64,000 bases of DNA. It comes from CBDDIP01 sp965229005 (GTDB taxonomy: Bacteria; Actinomycetota; Acidimicrobiia; Acidimicrobiales; Ilumatobacteraceae). Positions within the stretch are counted from its first letter, which is position 1. Every line of letters starts with the position of its first letter. The stretch lies in NCBI GenBank assembly GCA_965229005.1, contig CBDDIP010000002.1:3286001-3350000 (forward strand), given 5' to 3'. Below are positions 21,531 through 30,002 of this stretch, in pieces. The position numbers and the translations under genes are program-made. The notes under the pieces were generated by a model that saw only the letters and a program-made list of their open reading frames with translations, was not told where the DNA came from and did not search any database.

Positions 21531-22024
21531 AGCGACGAACGATCTCGCTCCTCCTCGGTGTGGCAGCCGTGGCGATCATGGCGGTGCCGACGGTCGTCAT
21601 CGGCGGCGGTGTTGCCGTGTGCGGTGTCCTCGCCGCCGTGCTCGTGTGGATGTCGCTGGTCAGTCCGACCGAAGAGGTGGTGGGCGGTGCGCTCATCCTC
21701 GGCGCGGTGGCCGCCGTGCTCGCCCTCGATCGCGGCCTGCCCGTCTCGGGGGCCCTGGCGGCGATCACGGTGGTCTCGGCTGCACTGGCGGATGCCAGCC
21801 GCGACGCCGGCACGGCCACGCGCGACGAACCGGCCGAGCACCTTCACTGGCTGGTCCATGCCGGACTGAGCATCGGGCTGGCCACCGTCACGACGCTGGT
21901 GGTGGGCCTTGCCGTTGCCCTGCATCCGCCTCGCTGGGTGGGGTTGGCGGCCGTCGGTGCGCTGTCGGCGGTGGTCCTCGTCGTCGTCACGGTGCGCGTG
22001 CTGCGACCCGACAAATCCTTCTGA
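21527..22024 (+). CDS. Small multi-pass membrane protein, last gene of the MoxR operon
   Basis: 165 residues with about five hydrophobic segments (for example SLLLGVAAVAIMAVPTVVI and the closing VGALSAVVLVVVTVRVL). No recognised domain. The ATG at 21527 overlaps the DUF58 stop by 4 nt, so it is coupled. Probably a membrane component of the same complex; this is inferred only from position. Confidence 0.7.
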   Translation: MKRRTISLLLGVAAVAIMAVPTVVIGGGVAVCGVLAAVLVWMSLVSPTEEVVGGALILGAVAAVLALDRGLPVSGALAAITVVSAALADASRDAGTATRDEPAEHLHWLVHAGLSIGLATVTTLVVGLAVALHPPRWVGLAAVGALSAVVLVVVTVRVLRPDKSF

Positions 22025-22065
22025 TTTCTGTCAAGTCCCGACCGTCGGCTGCCGATACACGTCCT

Positions 22066-23730
22066 GTGACGGGTGGGACATCGGGCGACGGGATCAACAG
22101 CACGGCCAGAGCAGTGCTCGACCACCTCTGCCGCCACTCCGGCGTGCCGACGTGGATGATCACTCGCACGGTGGACGGCAACGGCGGCGACGGGCAGGAC
22201 GGGCAGGTCGTGCTGGCGATCGTTCGACCTGAAGCCGGGCTCGACCTGCACCAAGTGCTCCGCAACGACCTCGCCACCGACGAGCGCCTGAGCGGGACGA
22301 CGATCACGTCCGTTGCCGTGCGCCTGCCCGACGGCACGCCGATGGGCTCGCTCGTCGGCGTTCAGTACGTGCCGCGCCAGGACGCCCAGAACGCCGAAGG
22401 CGCCAACGAAGACGGGCTGCTCGAGCTGCTCGCCGACACCATCGGCGGGTTGTGGCACGGCGAGATCGCACTCGCCGCCGAGCACCGCCGCAACGAACGC
22501 TCCGCTGCACCCACCGACACCCTGACCCAGCTGGCCAACCGCCAGTCGTGGGAGCTCCAGCTGCGTCGCGAAGACCTCCGCCTGGCGCAACTCGGCGACA
22601 GCGCCTCGGTCGTCATGGTGGACCTCGACGACCTCAAGCGTCGCAACGAGAACCTCGGCCATGAAGCCGGCGACGAGCAGCTCCGCGAGGCGGCGCGCAT
22701 CTGCCGCGACGTGGCCGACGGTCGACACTTCGCCGCACGGACCTCCGGCGACGAGTTCGGCATCCTCATGCTCTCGCGACCCACGGCTGATGTCGACGAG
22801 CTGGCCCAGAACCTGCGCCACTCGCTGAGCGCGCTCGGCGTCCCGGCCACCGTCGCAGTCGCTCACCGCCTCCACGGCGAATCGTTGGACGACACCGTTG
22901 CCCGAGCCAAGGCCTCGATGCTCGCCACCCACGCCGAAGCCGCTCCGCAGACCGGCGACCCCGGCGCTCAGGCCGAGCTGCTCGAGGCGCTGGAGCGCGG
23001 CGCGATCCGCGCCTACTTCCAGCCGATCGTCGATCTGCGAACCGGGGAGGTGGTCGCCCTCGAAGCGCTCGCCCGCTGGCAGACGCCGGACGGGGTGCGC
23101 GAGCCGGACCAGTTCCTGCACCGCCTCCAGGAGGCCGGCCTCCTCGGCGCGTTGTTCGACCGCATCGTCGACGACGGCCTGTCCTGGCTGGTCGAGTTCC
23201 GCCACGTCTCCCCCAACCTCCAGCTGGCCGTCAACTTCGAGTTCGACGCGGTGCCCGAGCGCGGTCTGCTGCAGTGCATCCTCGATCGCACCGCGTTGCA
23301 CGGCCTGCCGCCGAGCGTGCTCTCGCTGGAGCTCAGCGAGCGCCAGACGTTCGATCTCGCCGGCCCGATCCGGGCCGAGCTGCTGGCCGTCGCCGACGCC
23401 GGCGTGCGCCTGATGCTCGACGACTTCGGCACCGGCTTCGCCTCGCTCGAGACGTTGACCTCGCTGCCGATCTCGGGCGTCAAGCTCGACCGTCGCTTCA
23501 CCGGCCAAGTGGTCAGCGGCGACCGTGAGCCTGCCGTGGTGAAGGCGATGATCTCGATGGCCGCCGAGGCGGGCCTCGTGGTGATCGCCGAAGGCATCGA
23601 GACGCAGACGCAGTGCGACCGCCTCGTGCGCCTCGGCTGCCGCTTGGGTCAGGGCTACCTGTTCGCCCTGCCCCAGCCGCCGGACAGCGTCACCGCCGTC
23701 CTCTCGGCACCCCTCGTCTCTGCTTGGTGA
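22066..23730 (+). CDS. GGDEF-EAL cyclic-di-GMP protein with N-terminal sensory region
   Basis: 554 residues, GTG start at 22066, no signal or membrane helix. An N-terminal GAF-like region (about 10-135) is followed by a diguanylate cyclase domain whose GGDEF is SGDEF (227-231), with no RxxD inhibitory site five residues before it. The C-terminal phosphodiesterase domain has EAL (E333-A-L), LAVNFEF, LELSER, DDFGTGFAS, KLDRRF and IAEGIET, so the metal and catalytic residues look complete. It most likely degrades c-di-GMP and may also make it. It lies 41 nt after the MoxR operon. Confidence 0.88.
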   Translation: MTGGTSGDGINSTARAVLDHLCRHSGVPTWMITRTVDGNGGDGQDGQVVLAIVRPEAGLDLHQVLRNDLATDERLSGTTITSVAVRLPDGTPMGSLVGVQYVPRQDAQNAEGANEDGLLELLADTIGGLWHGEIALAAEHRRNERSAAPTDTLTQLANRQSWELQLRREDLRLAQLGDSASVVMVDLDDLKRRNENLGHEAGDEQLREAARICRDVADGRHFAARTSGDEFGILMLSRPTADVDELAQNLRHSLSALGVPATVAVAHRLHGESLDDTVARAKASMLATHAEAAPQTGDPGAQAELLEALERGAIRAYFQPIVDLRTGEVVALEALARWQTPDGVREPDQFLHRLQEAGLLGALFDRIVDDGLSWLVEFRHVSPNLQLAVNFEFDAVPERGLLQCILDRTALHGLPPSVLSLELSERQTFDLAGPIRAELLAVADAGVRLMLDDFGTGFASLETLTSLPISGVKLDRRFTGQVVSGDREPAVVKAMISMAAEAGLVVIAEGIETQTQCDRLVRLGCRLGQGYLFALPQPPDSVTAVLSAPLVSAW

Positions 23731-23743
23731 TCGGGCCCGGTGA

Positions 23744-25804
23744 TCAGCCGGCGTCGCGGAGCTCGCGGCGGAGCTCGTTGACCTCGTCGCGGAGGCGGGC
23801 GGCGTACTCGAACTTGAGCTCGGCGGCGGCTTCGTGCATCTCCTCCTCCAGGGTCTGGATGAGGCGGGCGAGCTCCTGCTGGGGCAGCGTCTTCAGCTCG
23901 CGCTGCACCTTGTCGCGTTCGCGCTGACGGCGACGATCCTTGCCGGGCACCGGCGCACCTTCGTCGGGGCGCAGCAGGCTGAGGATGTCGCCGACGGCCT
24001 TGCGGATGGTCTGCGGGTTGATCCCGTGCTCGGCGTTGTAGGCGATCTGCTGCGCACGCCGGCGCTGCGTCTCGCCGATCGCCCGTTCCATCGACGGCGT
24101 GATCTTGTCGGCGTACATCACGACCTGACCATCGACGTTGCGGGCCGCGCGACCAATGGTCTGCACCAGCGAGGTCTCGCTGCGCAGGAACCCTTCCTTG
24201 TCGGCGTCGAGGATGCACACCAGCGACACCTCGGGCAGGTCGAGGCCCTCACGCAACAGGTTGATGCCGACGAGGACGTCGAACTCGCCGAGGCGCAGCG
24301 CGCGCAGGATCTCGATGCGCTGGATCGTGTCGATGTTGCTGTGCAGGTAGCGCACCCGCAGGCCCTGCTCGAGCAGGTACTCGGTGAGGTCTTCGGCCAT
24401 CTTCTTGGTGAGCGTGGTGACGAGGATCCGGTCGCCGCGGGTGATGCGGTCGTTGACCATCTCCATCAGGTCGTCGATCTGCCCCTTGGTCGGGCGGACG
24501 ATGACCTCCGGGTCGGTGAGGCCGGTGGGGCGGACGATCTGCTCGACCACCTGGCTGCTGTGCTCGATCTCCCACTTGGCCGGCGTGGCCGACATGCACA
24601 CGCATTGGTTGATCCGTTCCAGCACCTCCTCGAAGCGCAGCGGCCGGTTGTCGCGCGCGCTCGGCAGGCGGAAGCCGTGCTCGACCAGGATGTCCTTGCG
24701 GCTGAGGTCGCCGAGGTACTGACCGTGCAGCTGCGGGATGGCCTGGTGGCTCTCGTCGATGACGAGCAGGAAGTCCTTCGGGAAGTAGTCGATGAGGGTG
24801 AACGGCGGCTCGCCGGACGACCGGCCGTCGATGTGCATCGAGTAGTTCTCGATGCCGTTGCAGTAGCCGACCTCTTGGATCATCTCCAGGTCGTACTGGG
24901 TTCGCATGCGCAACCGCTGCGCCTCGAGCAACTTGCCGTTGGCCTCGAACCAGGCCAGCCGCTCGGCCAGCTCGGCCTCGATGCCGATGACCGCCTTGCG
25001 CATCCGCTCGTCGCCGGCGACGTAGTGGGTGGCGGGGAAGATGAGCACCTCGGTGAGCTCATTCAGGTTCTCGCCGGTGAGCGGATCCACGACCGTGATG
25101 CGATCCACGGTGTCGCCGAACATCTCGATGCGCAGCACCGTCTCGTCGTAGCTGGGGTGGACCTCGATGGTGTCGCCGCGCACGCGGAACTTGCCGCGAC
25201 CGAGGGTCATGTCGTTGCGGTCGAACTGCAGGTCCACCAAGCGACGCAGCACGCTGCGCATGTCGTAGTCGACCCCGGTGTGCAGCTCCAGCAGCTGCCC
25301 GCGGTACTCCTCCGGGTTCCCCATGCCGTAGATGCAGCTGACCGAGGCGACCACGATCGTGTCGCGACGGGTGAGCAGCGCGGCGGTGGCCGAGTGGCGC
25401 AGCCGATCGATCTCGTCGTTGATCGACGAGTCCTTCTCGATGTAGGTGTCGCTGGAGGCGATGTACGCCTCGGGCTGGTAGTAGTCGTAGTAGCTGACGA
25501 AGTACTCGACCCGGTTGTTCGGGAAGAACTCGCGCATCTCCTGCGTCAGCTGCGCAGCCAGCGACTTGTTCGGCGCCAGGATCAGCGTGGGCCGCTGGGT
25601 CTCCTGGATGGTCCACGCGATGGTCGCGCTCTTGCCGGAACCGGTGATGCCGAGCAGGGTCTGGAACCGGTCGCCGCGGTTGACACCCTCGCTGAGCTGG
25701 GCGATCGCCGTCGGTTGGTCGCCCGCCGGTTGGAAGTCGGACACCACGGTGAACGGCTGGTCGCGGGTGCCGCTGACGGACGTGTTGGAGCCGGTGGAAG
25801 ACAC
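23744..25804 (-). CDS. uvrB: Excinuclease ABC subunit B
   Basis: DNA-helicase-like subunit that verifies damage and recruits UvrC. 686 residues, GTG start at 25804. Walker A is GITGSGKS (52-59); the damage-probing beta-hairpin region reads YYDYYQPEAYIASSDTYIEK; DEAD-like motif VIDESHQ; helicase motif VQTIGRAARNVDG; C-terminal UVR motif AAAELKFEYAARLRDEVNEL. A -10-like TAGGCT (25816-25811) ends 6 nt before the GTG, so the mRNA is probably leaderless. An SOS box overlaps the -35. Confidence 0.98.
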   Translation of the reverse strand: MSSTGSNTSVSGTRDQPFTVVSDFQPAGDQPTAIAQLSEGVNRGDRFQTLLGITGSGKSATIAWTIQETQRPTLILAPNKSLAAQLTQEMREFFPNNRVEYFVSYYDYYQPEAYIASSDTYIEKDSSINDEIDRLRHSATAALLTRRDTIVVASVSCIYGMGNPEEYRGQLLELHTGVDYDMRSVLRRLVDLQFDRNDMTLGRGKFRVRGDTIEVHPSYDETVLRIEMFGDTVDRITVVDPLTGENLNELTEVLIFPATHYVAGDERMRKAVIGIEAELAERLAWFEANGKLLEAQRLRMRTQYDLEMIQEVGYCNGIENYSMHIDGRSSGEPPFTLIDYFPKDFLLVIDESHQAIPQLHGQYLGDLSRKDILVEHGFRLPSARDNRPLRFEEVLERINQCVCMSATPAKWEIEHSSQVVEQIVRPTGLTDPEVIVRPTKGQIDDLMEMVNDRITRGDRILVTTLTKKMAEDLTEYLLEQGLRVRYLHSNIDTIQRIEILRALRLGEFDVLVGINLLREGLDLPEVSLVCILDADKEGFLRSETSLVQTIGRAARNVDGQVVMYADKITPSMERAIGETQRRRAQQIAYNAEHGINPQTIRKAVGDILSLLRPDEGAPVPGKDRRRQRERDKVQRELKTLPQQELARLIQTLEEEMHEAAAELKFEYAARLRDEVNELRRELRDAG

Positions 25805-25836
25805 ATCCCGAGCCTACCGCGGGGGTGTGACACGGC

Positions 25837-25848
25837 GAACGGGCGTTC
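25837..25848 (-). promoter_or_regulatory. LexA (SOS) box between uvrB and the GNAT gene, GAAC-GGGC-GTTC
   Basis: Perfect actinobacterial SOS core with flanking C and G (CGAAC-N4-GTTCG). It overlaps the -35 expected for uvrB, 33 nt upstream of its GTG, and lies 17 nt upstream of the divergent GNAT start at 25865, so it could control both genes. Confidence 0.8.
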
Positions 25849-25864
25849 GTGCCATGATCTCGGG

Positions 25865-26935
25865 ATGCCCGACGCAGAGCCCGTTGCGCTGCTCGATCTG
25901 CCGCTTCGCACCGAGCGGCTGACGATCGACGCGATCACGTTGGCCGATGCGCCGGCGTTGACCGCACTGCGCAACGATCCCGAGATCGCCCGCCTGCAGG
26001 ACTGGGACCTCCCCTACACCCGCGCCGAGGCGTCGATCGCCCGTCAGCCCGAGGTCGTCGCTGCAGGCACCAGCACCAACCTCGCCATTCGCCTGCGCAA
26101 CTCGCCCGAGCTGGTCGGTGACGTGTACGTCGGCATCGACGACGACGCGGCGACGATCATGATCGGCTACTCGCTGGCCACGGCGCACCAGGGTCGTGGC
26201 TACGTGACCGAGGCGGTCGGCGCCGTCGTCGACGCACTGCTGCAGCACGCGACGGTGCACCGCTTCGTCGCCACCCTCGACCCGACGAACGCCGCCTCGG
26301 CGCGCGTGCTCGAATCGACCGGGTTCCGCTACGAGGGACGCACCAAGGAGAGCGCGCTCATCCGTGGCGAGTGGCTCGACGACGACTGCTACGCGCTCTT
26401 GCGCAGCGACCGCGAGGCATGGCTCGGCCGCGATCGTTCGCGTCCCGCAGACGTGCGCTTCGTCGAGATCGGCTTCGGCACCGAGCGGACGTTCTACAAG
26501 CTGACGACTCACCAGTCGCAACGCCAGTTCGTCGCCTCGATGCCCGACTCCTTCGCCGACGCGCTGATGCCGTTCGACACCGACGGCCGGCGGCTCGTGC
26601 CGTGGATGCGCGGCGTCGAAGCCGATGGTGTGGCTGTCGGCTTCGTCATGATCGGTGAAGCCAACGAGCAGCAACCGGAGCCGTACCTGTGGCGACTGCT
26701 GATCGACAAGTTCCACCAACGACGCGGCATCGGCGACCGCGTGCTCGACCTCGTCATCGACGACCTGCGCGCGAACGGCTTCACCTCGATGACGACGAGC
26801 TGGGGCACCGGGCCCGGCTCGCCGGAGCGCTTCTACCTCCGGCGGGGCTTCGAGCCGACGGGCGAGCTCGATGACGACGAGGTCGTGGCCCGCTTGCGCT
26901 TCGGTTTGCGAGAGCCCGATGGCGGTACGCCGTAG
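25865..26935 (+). CDS. Tandem GNAT-family N-acetyltransferase
   Basis: 356 residues with two GNAT folds. The N-terminal half (about 12-180) is RimJ/RimL-like: LRTERLTIDAITLADAPALT, AHQGRGYVTEAV for acetyl-CoA binding, NAASARVLESTGFRYEG. The C-terminal half (about 195-350) has HQRRGIGDRVLDLVIDDL and ERFYLRRGFEPTGE. Both acetyl-CoA loops look intact. Substrates are unknown. It is divergent from uvrB across a 60-bp region holding an SOS box, and its last 103 nt overlap the end of coaE on the other strand. Confidence 0.85.
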   Translation: MPDAEPVALLDLPLRTERLTIDAITLADAPALTALRNDPEIARLQDWDLPYTRAEASIARQPEVVAAGTSTNLAIRLRNSPELVGDVYVGIDDDAATIMIGYSLATAHQGRGYVTEAVGAVVDALLQHATVHRFVATLDPTNAASARVLESTGFRYEGRTKESALIRGEWLDDDCYALLRSDREAWLGRDRSRPADVRFVEIGFGTERTFYKLTTHQSQRQFVASMPDSFADALMPFDTDGRRLVPWMRGVEADGVAVGFVMIGEANEQQPEPYLWRLLIDKFHQRRGIGDRVLDLVIDDLRANGFTSMTTSWGTGPGSPERFYLRRGFEPTGELDDDEVVARLRFGLREPDGGTP

Positions 26936-27546
26936 AGGAAGTCGGCGGGCAGTTGCGGCAGTGCCGTCAACCGCTCCCACAACGCATCGACCTGGGGCAC
27001 CAGCGCAGCGGGATCGCCACCGTTGTCGATCACCACGTCGGCGATGTTCAACCGGTCCTCGCGCGTCGCCTGCCGGGCGATGCGGGCGCGCGCGTCGGCC
27101 TCGTCGAAGCCGCGGAACCGCACCAGCCGCTCCACCTGCACCTCAACGGGGACGTCGACGACGACCTTCATCTGGAAGCCGTCGCGCGGGTTCTCGGTGA
27201 GCAACGGGATGTCGAGCACCACGACTCGATCACCACCGACCTCGGCGTTCACTCGGGCCGCCATCGCCTTGCCGACTGCCGGGTGGACGATGCCGTTCAG
27301 CGCCGTCAGCGCTTCGGCGTCGCCGAACACGATGGCAGCGAGCGCCGGACGATCGAGCGATCCGTCGGCAGCGATCACCGATTCGCCGAACCGTTCGGCG
27401 ATCTGTGCGAGCACCGGCGAGCCGGGCGCCTGCACCTCGCGGGTGATGGCATCCGCGTCGACGAGCACTGCGCCGCGCTCGACCAGGAGCGCGCTGACGG
27501 TGGACTTGCCGGAGCCGATGCCCCCGGTGAGGCCGATCAAGATCAC
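26833..27546 (-). CDS. coaE: Dephospho-CoA kinase
   Basis: Last step of coenzyme A synthesis: phosphorylates the 3'-OH of dephospho-CoA. 237 residues, GTG start. P-loop GLTGGIGSGKST (5-16), then DADAITREV and VVLDIPLLTE with the family-typical spacing. The usual length is about 200; the last ~30 residues are an unusual Ser/Lys/Arg-rich tail (RKPKRKRATTSSSSSS) that lies wholly within the antisense overlap with the GNAT gene, suggesting a stop codon was lost and the frame ran on. Confidence 0.95.
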   Translation of the reverse strand: MILIGLTGGIGSGKSTVSALLVERGAVLVDADAITREVQAPGSPVLAQIAERFGESVIAADGSLDRPALAAIVFGDAEALTALNGIVHPAVGKAMAARVNAEVGGDRVVVLDIPLLTENPRDGFQMKVVVDVPVEVQVERLVRFRGFDEADARARIARQATREDRLNIADVVIDNGGDPAALVPQVDALWERLTALPQLPADFLYGVPPSGSRKPKRKRATTSSSSSSPVGSKPRRR

Positions 27547-27603
27547 GGCCTGAACCGTACTGTTCCAACTGTCGCGCGGACCGTGTCAGTAGGATCACCG
27601 CAA

Positions 27604-29355
27604 ATGGCCGATGACTCCGATGAGCTGCCATCGCTGAGCTGGCCCCTGGTCGAGCGCCGGTCGCGCAGCCAGGATCCGCCCGATGGGGTGGAACGACGTC
27701 GTGTGCGCGCCGCAGCGATGCCCGAGTCCGCGGCACCGAACCTCACGGCGGCGCCGCTCTGGCCATTTCGGTTGGCAGCCATCGCCGGCGCCGTGTTCCG
27801 CGCGGCCAACGACTACAGCTGGTCGAACTGGACGCTCATCATCTCGACGCTGGTGATCGTCGCCTACAGCGCGTTCGCGTGTCTGCGTCCGGTGCCGTAC
27901 CGCAACGACGCACGCGTTCGGCTGCAGATCGTCGTCGAACTGGCGCTGACCACGGTGATCGTGCTCGTCACCGGGGCGTGGGGATCGCCGTTCGCGCTGT
28001 GCCTGATCCCGACGTGCATGCTCGCCGGATTCGCCGCCGGCGGGCTGTTCAGCGCGCAGCTCGCTGCCGCCGCGGCTGCGGCCATCACACTGCAGTACGT
28101 CCCGGACATGGGGTTCCGCGCCGGGCTCCAGGACGCCGCACTGTGGAGCGGGCTGCTCGGGCTGGTCGCCTTCACCAGCGGCCTCGCCCACCGCGCCGCC
28201 TATGACGCGGCACGACAGCAGGAGCTCGCGCTCGACCGCGTCAGCCGACTGGCCGAAGCGAACTCGTTGCTGTTCGCACTGCAGCGCGTGGCACAAACGC
28301 TGCCGGCCTCGCTCGACCTCGACGACGTGCTCGACACCACGGTCAACCGCGTCCGCACGCTGATCCCGCTCGACCTCCTGGTCGTCTACGCGGCGGAGCC
28401 AGGACGAGGCACCTTCTCCCCCATCCGCATCGTCGGCATCGACGACGTGCCTGCGGTGTCGTCGCTGGATGAGCTCCCCGACGGTCTGCGCGCCGCTGTC
28501 GAGTCGCCGCGCACGGTTCGCCGCGACGTCATCCCACCCGGCGCCGGGTTGCACCCGGAGGCACGGTCCGGGCTGTACGCGTCGCTCCGTGCGCGCGGTG
28601 CGCTGGTCGGTCTGATCGCGGTCGAATCGCGAGCACCGATGGCCTTCGGACAGCAGCAGGCCGAGATCATCCACGGGCTCACCGAACCGTTCGGCATCGC
28701 CATCGACAACGCCCGCATGTTCCGTCGCATCCGCACGCTCGCCGCCGACGAGGAACGGTCGCGCATCGCCCGCGACCTGCACGACCACATCGGTTCGTCG
28801 CTGGCGCTGATCGGCTTCGAGATCGATCGTGCCGCGTCGGTGGCCGCCGAAGGTGGCGCCGTCGAGCCGGTGCTCAACGAGCTGCGCGGACAGGTCAGCG
28901 CGGTCGTCGCCGATGTGCGCGAGACGCTCTACGACCTGCGCACCGAGATCAGCGAATCGAAGGACTTCGCCGAGACGATCCGCGACTTCCTGCATCGCGT
29001 CGAGCGGCGCACGGGCATCGCCACGACGCAACAGGTGCGCATCAACGGCCGCCTCCCGCTGCAGCAGGAGCGCGAGCTGTGGCAGATCCTGCGTGAGGCC
29101 GTCACGAACATCGAACGGCACAGCCAGGCCGACAACCTGGAGGTGATCCTGTTCGAATCACCCACAACAGCCCTGCTCAGGGTACGTGACGATGGGATCG
29201 GGCTTGGGAACCGGCCAGTACGTGCCGATAGCTATGGCATGGTTGGCATGCGCGAGCGCGCAGAACGGATCGGGGCGGAGTTCAGCACCCGCACTCCCAG
29301 CCGAGGCGGCACCGAAGTACGCGTGTCGTTGCGCACAGATCAAATGGGGTTGTGA
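27604..29355 (+). CDS. Sensor histidine kinase, NarL/DegS type, with membrane region and GAF domain
   Basis: 583 residues. About six hydrophobic segments between residues 50 and 195 form a membrane input, followed by a GAF domain (about 215-370), then a HisKA_3 domain with phospho-His H393 in ARDLHDHIGSSLA, and a HATPase_c with REAVTNIERHSQ and DDGIGLG. This class passes phosphate to NarL-type regulators, here the overlapping next gene. ATG at 27604; TAGGAT 10 nt before it could be a -10 for a near-leaderless mRNA. The signal is unknown. Confidence 0.92.
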   Translation: MADDSDELPSLSWPLVERRSRSQDPPDGVERRRVRAAAMPESAAPNLTAAPLWPFRLAAIAGAVFRAANDYSWSNWTLIISTLVIVAYSAFACLRPVPYRNDARVRLQIVVELALTTVIVLVTGAWGSPFALCLIPTCMLAGFAAGGLFSAQLAAAAAAAITLQYVPDMGFRAGLQDAALWSGLLGLVAFTSGLAHRAAYDAARQQELALDRVSRLAEANSLLFALQRVAQTLPASLDLDDVLDTTVNRVRTLIPLDLLVVYAAEPGRGTFSPIRIVGIDDVPAVSSLDELPDGLRAAVESPRTVRRDVIPPGAGLHPEARSGLYASLRARGALVGLIAVESRAPMAFGQQQAEIIHGLTEPFGIAIDNARMFRRIRTLAADEERSRIARDLHDHIGSSLALIGFEIDRAASVAAEGGAVEPVLNELRGQVSAVVADVRETLYDLRTEISESKDFAETIRDFLHRVERRTGIATTQQVRINGRLPLQQERELWQILREAVTNIERHSQADNLEVILFESPTTALLRVRDDGIGLGNRPVRADSYGMVGMRERAERIGAEFSTRTPSRGGTEVRVSLRTDQMGL

Positions 29356-29978
29356 TGGGCTTGACCGTGATGTTGGTGGACGACCACACGATGCTCCGCC
29401 AAGGGCTGCGCCGGGCGCTCGAGGCAGAGGGCATCGAGGTCGTCGCCGAAGCGGGCGACGGGCGCGACGCCATCCGCATCGCCCTCGATCGCAAACCCGA
29501 CGTCGTGCTGATGGACGTCTCGATGCCCGACATGGACGGCGTCGAGGCCACCCGCCAGCTGTGCGAAGCCGACGGCCGCCAACGCGTCGTGATGCTGACG
29601 ATGCACATGGATCGTGGCGTCATCGAACGGGCGATCAAGGCCGGCGCGGTGGGCTACCTCACCAAGGATTCATCGGTCAGCGAAGTCGTCCTCGCGATCC
29701 GCCTCGCGGCCAACGGCGACCGGCCGATGTCACCGAAGCTGGCCGAGGCGATGCTCGACGAGGTGCGCCGTGACGAGCCGATGATCTCCAACCGCGAAGA
29801 GGAGGTGCTGCAGCTCGTCGCCGATGGGCTCGGCACGAACGACATCGCCGAGCGGCTCTTCATCAGTCAGAAGACCGTGAAGAACCACCTGGCGTCGATC
29901 TACGAGAAGCTCGATGCGCGCGACCGCACGCAAGCCGTGCTCACCGCGGTGAAGATGGGGATCGTCAAGCTGACCTGA
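29355..29978 (+). CDS. NarL/LuxR-type response regulator
   Basis: 207 residues from the ATG at 29355, which overlaps the kinase stop (TGATG); a GTG one codon earlier is also possible. Receiver: acidic pocket DD (9-10), phospho-acceptor D54 in VLMDVSMPD, Lys in LTKDSS. Output: LuxR HTH with SNREEEVLQLVADGLGTNDI and SQKTVKNHLASIYEKL. Paired with the upstream histidine kinase. Target genes are not evident from this window. Confidence 0.94.
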   Translation: MGLTVMLVDDHTMLRQGLRRALEAEGIEVVAEAGDGRDAIRIALDRKPDVVLMDVSMPDMDGVEATRQLCEADGRQRVVMLTMHMDRGVIERAIKAGAVGYLTKDSSVSEVVLAIRLAANGDRPMSPKLAEAMLDEVRRDEPMISNREEEVLQLVADGLGTNDIAERLFISQKTVKNHLASIYEKLDARDRTQAVLTAVKMGIVKLT

Positions 29979-30002
29979 GCGGTCAGCTCGACGTCGCCCA
30001 GA

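Noticed and set aside
29979..30002. Terminator between the NarL regulator and rpsA
   Set aside because: The 24-bp convergent gap has no stable stem or T-run.
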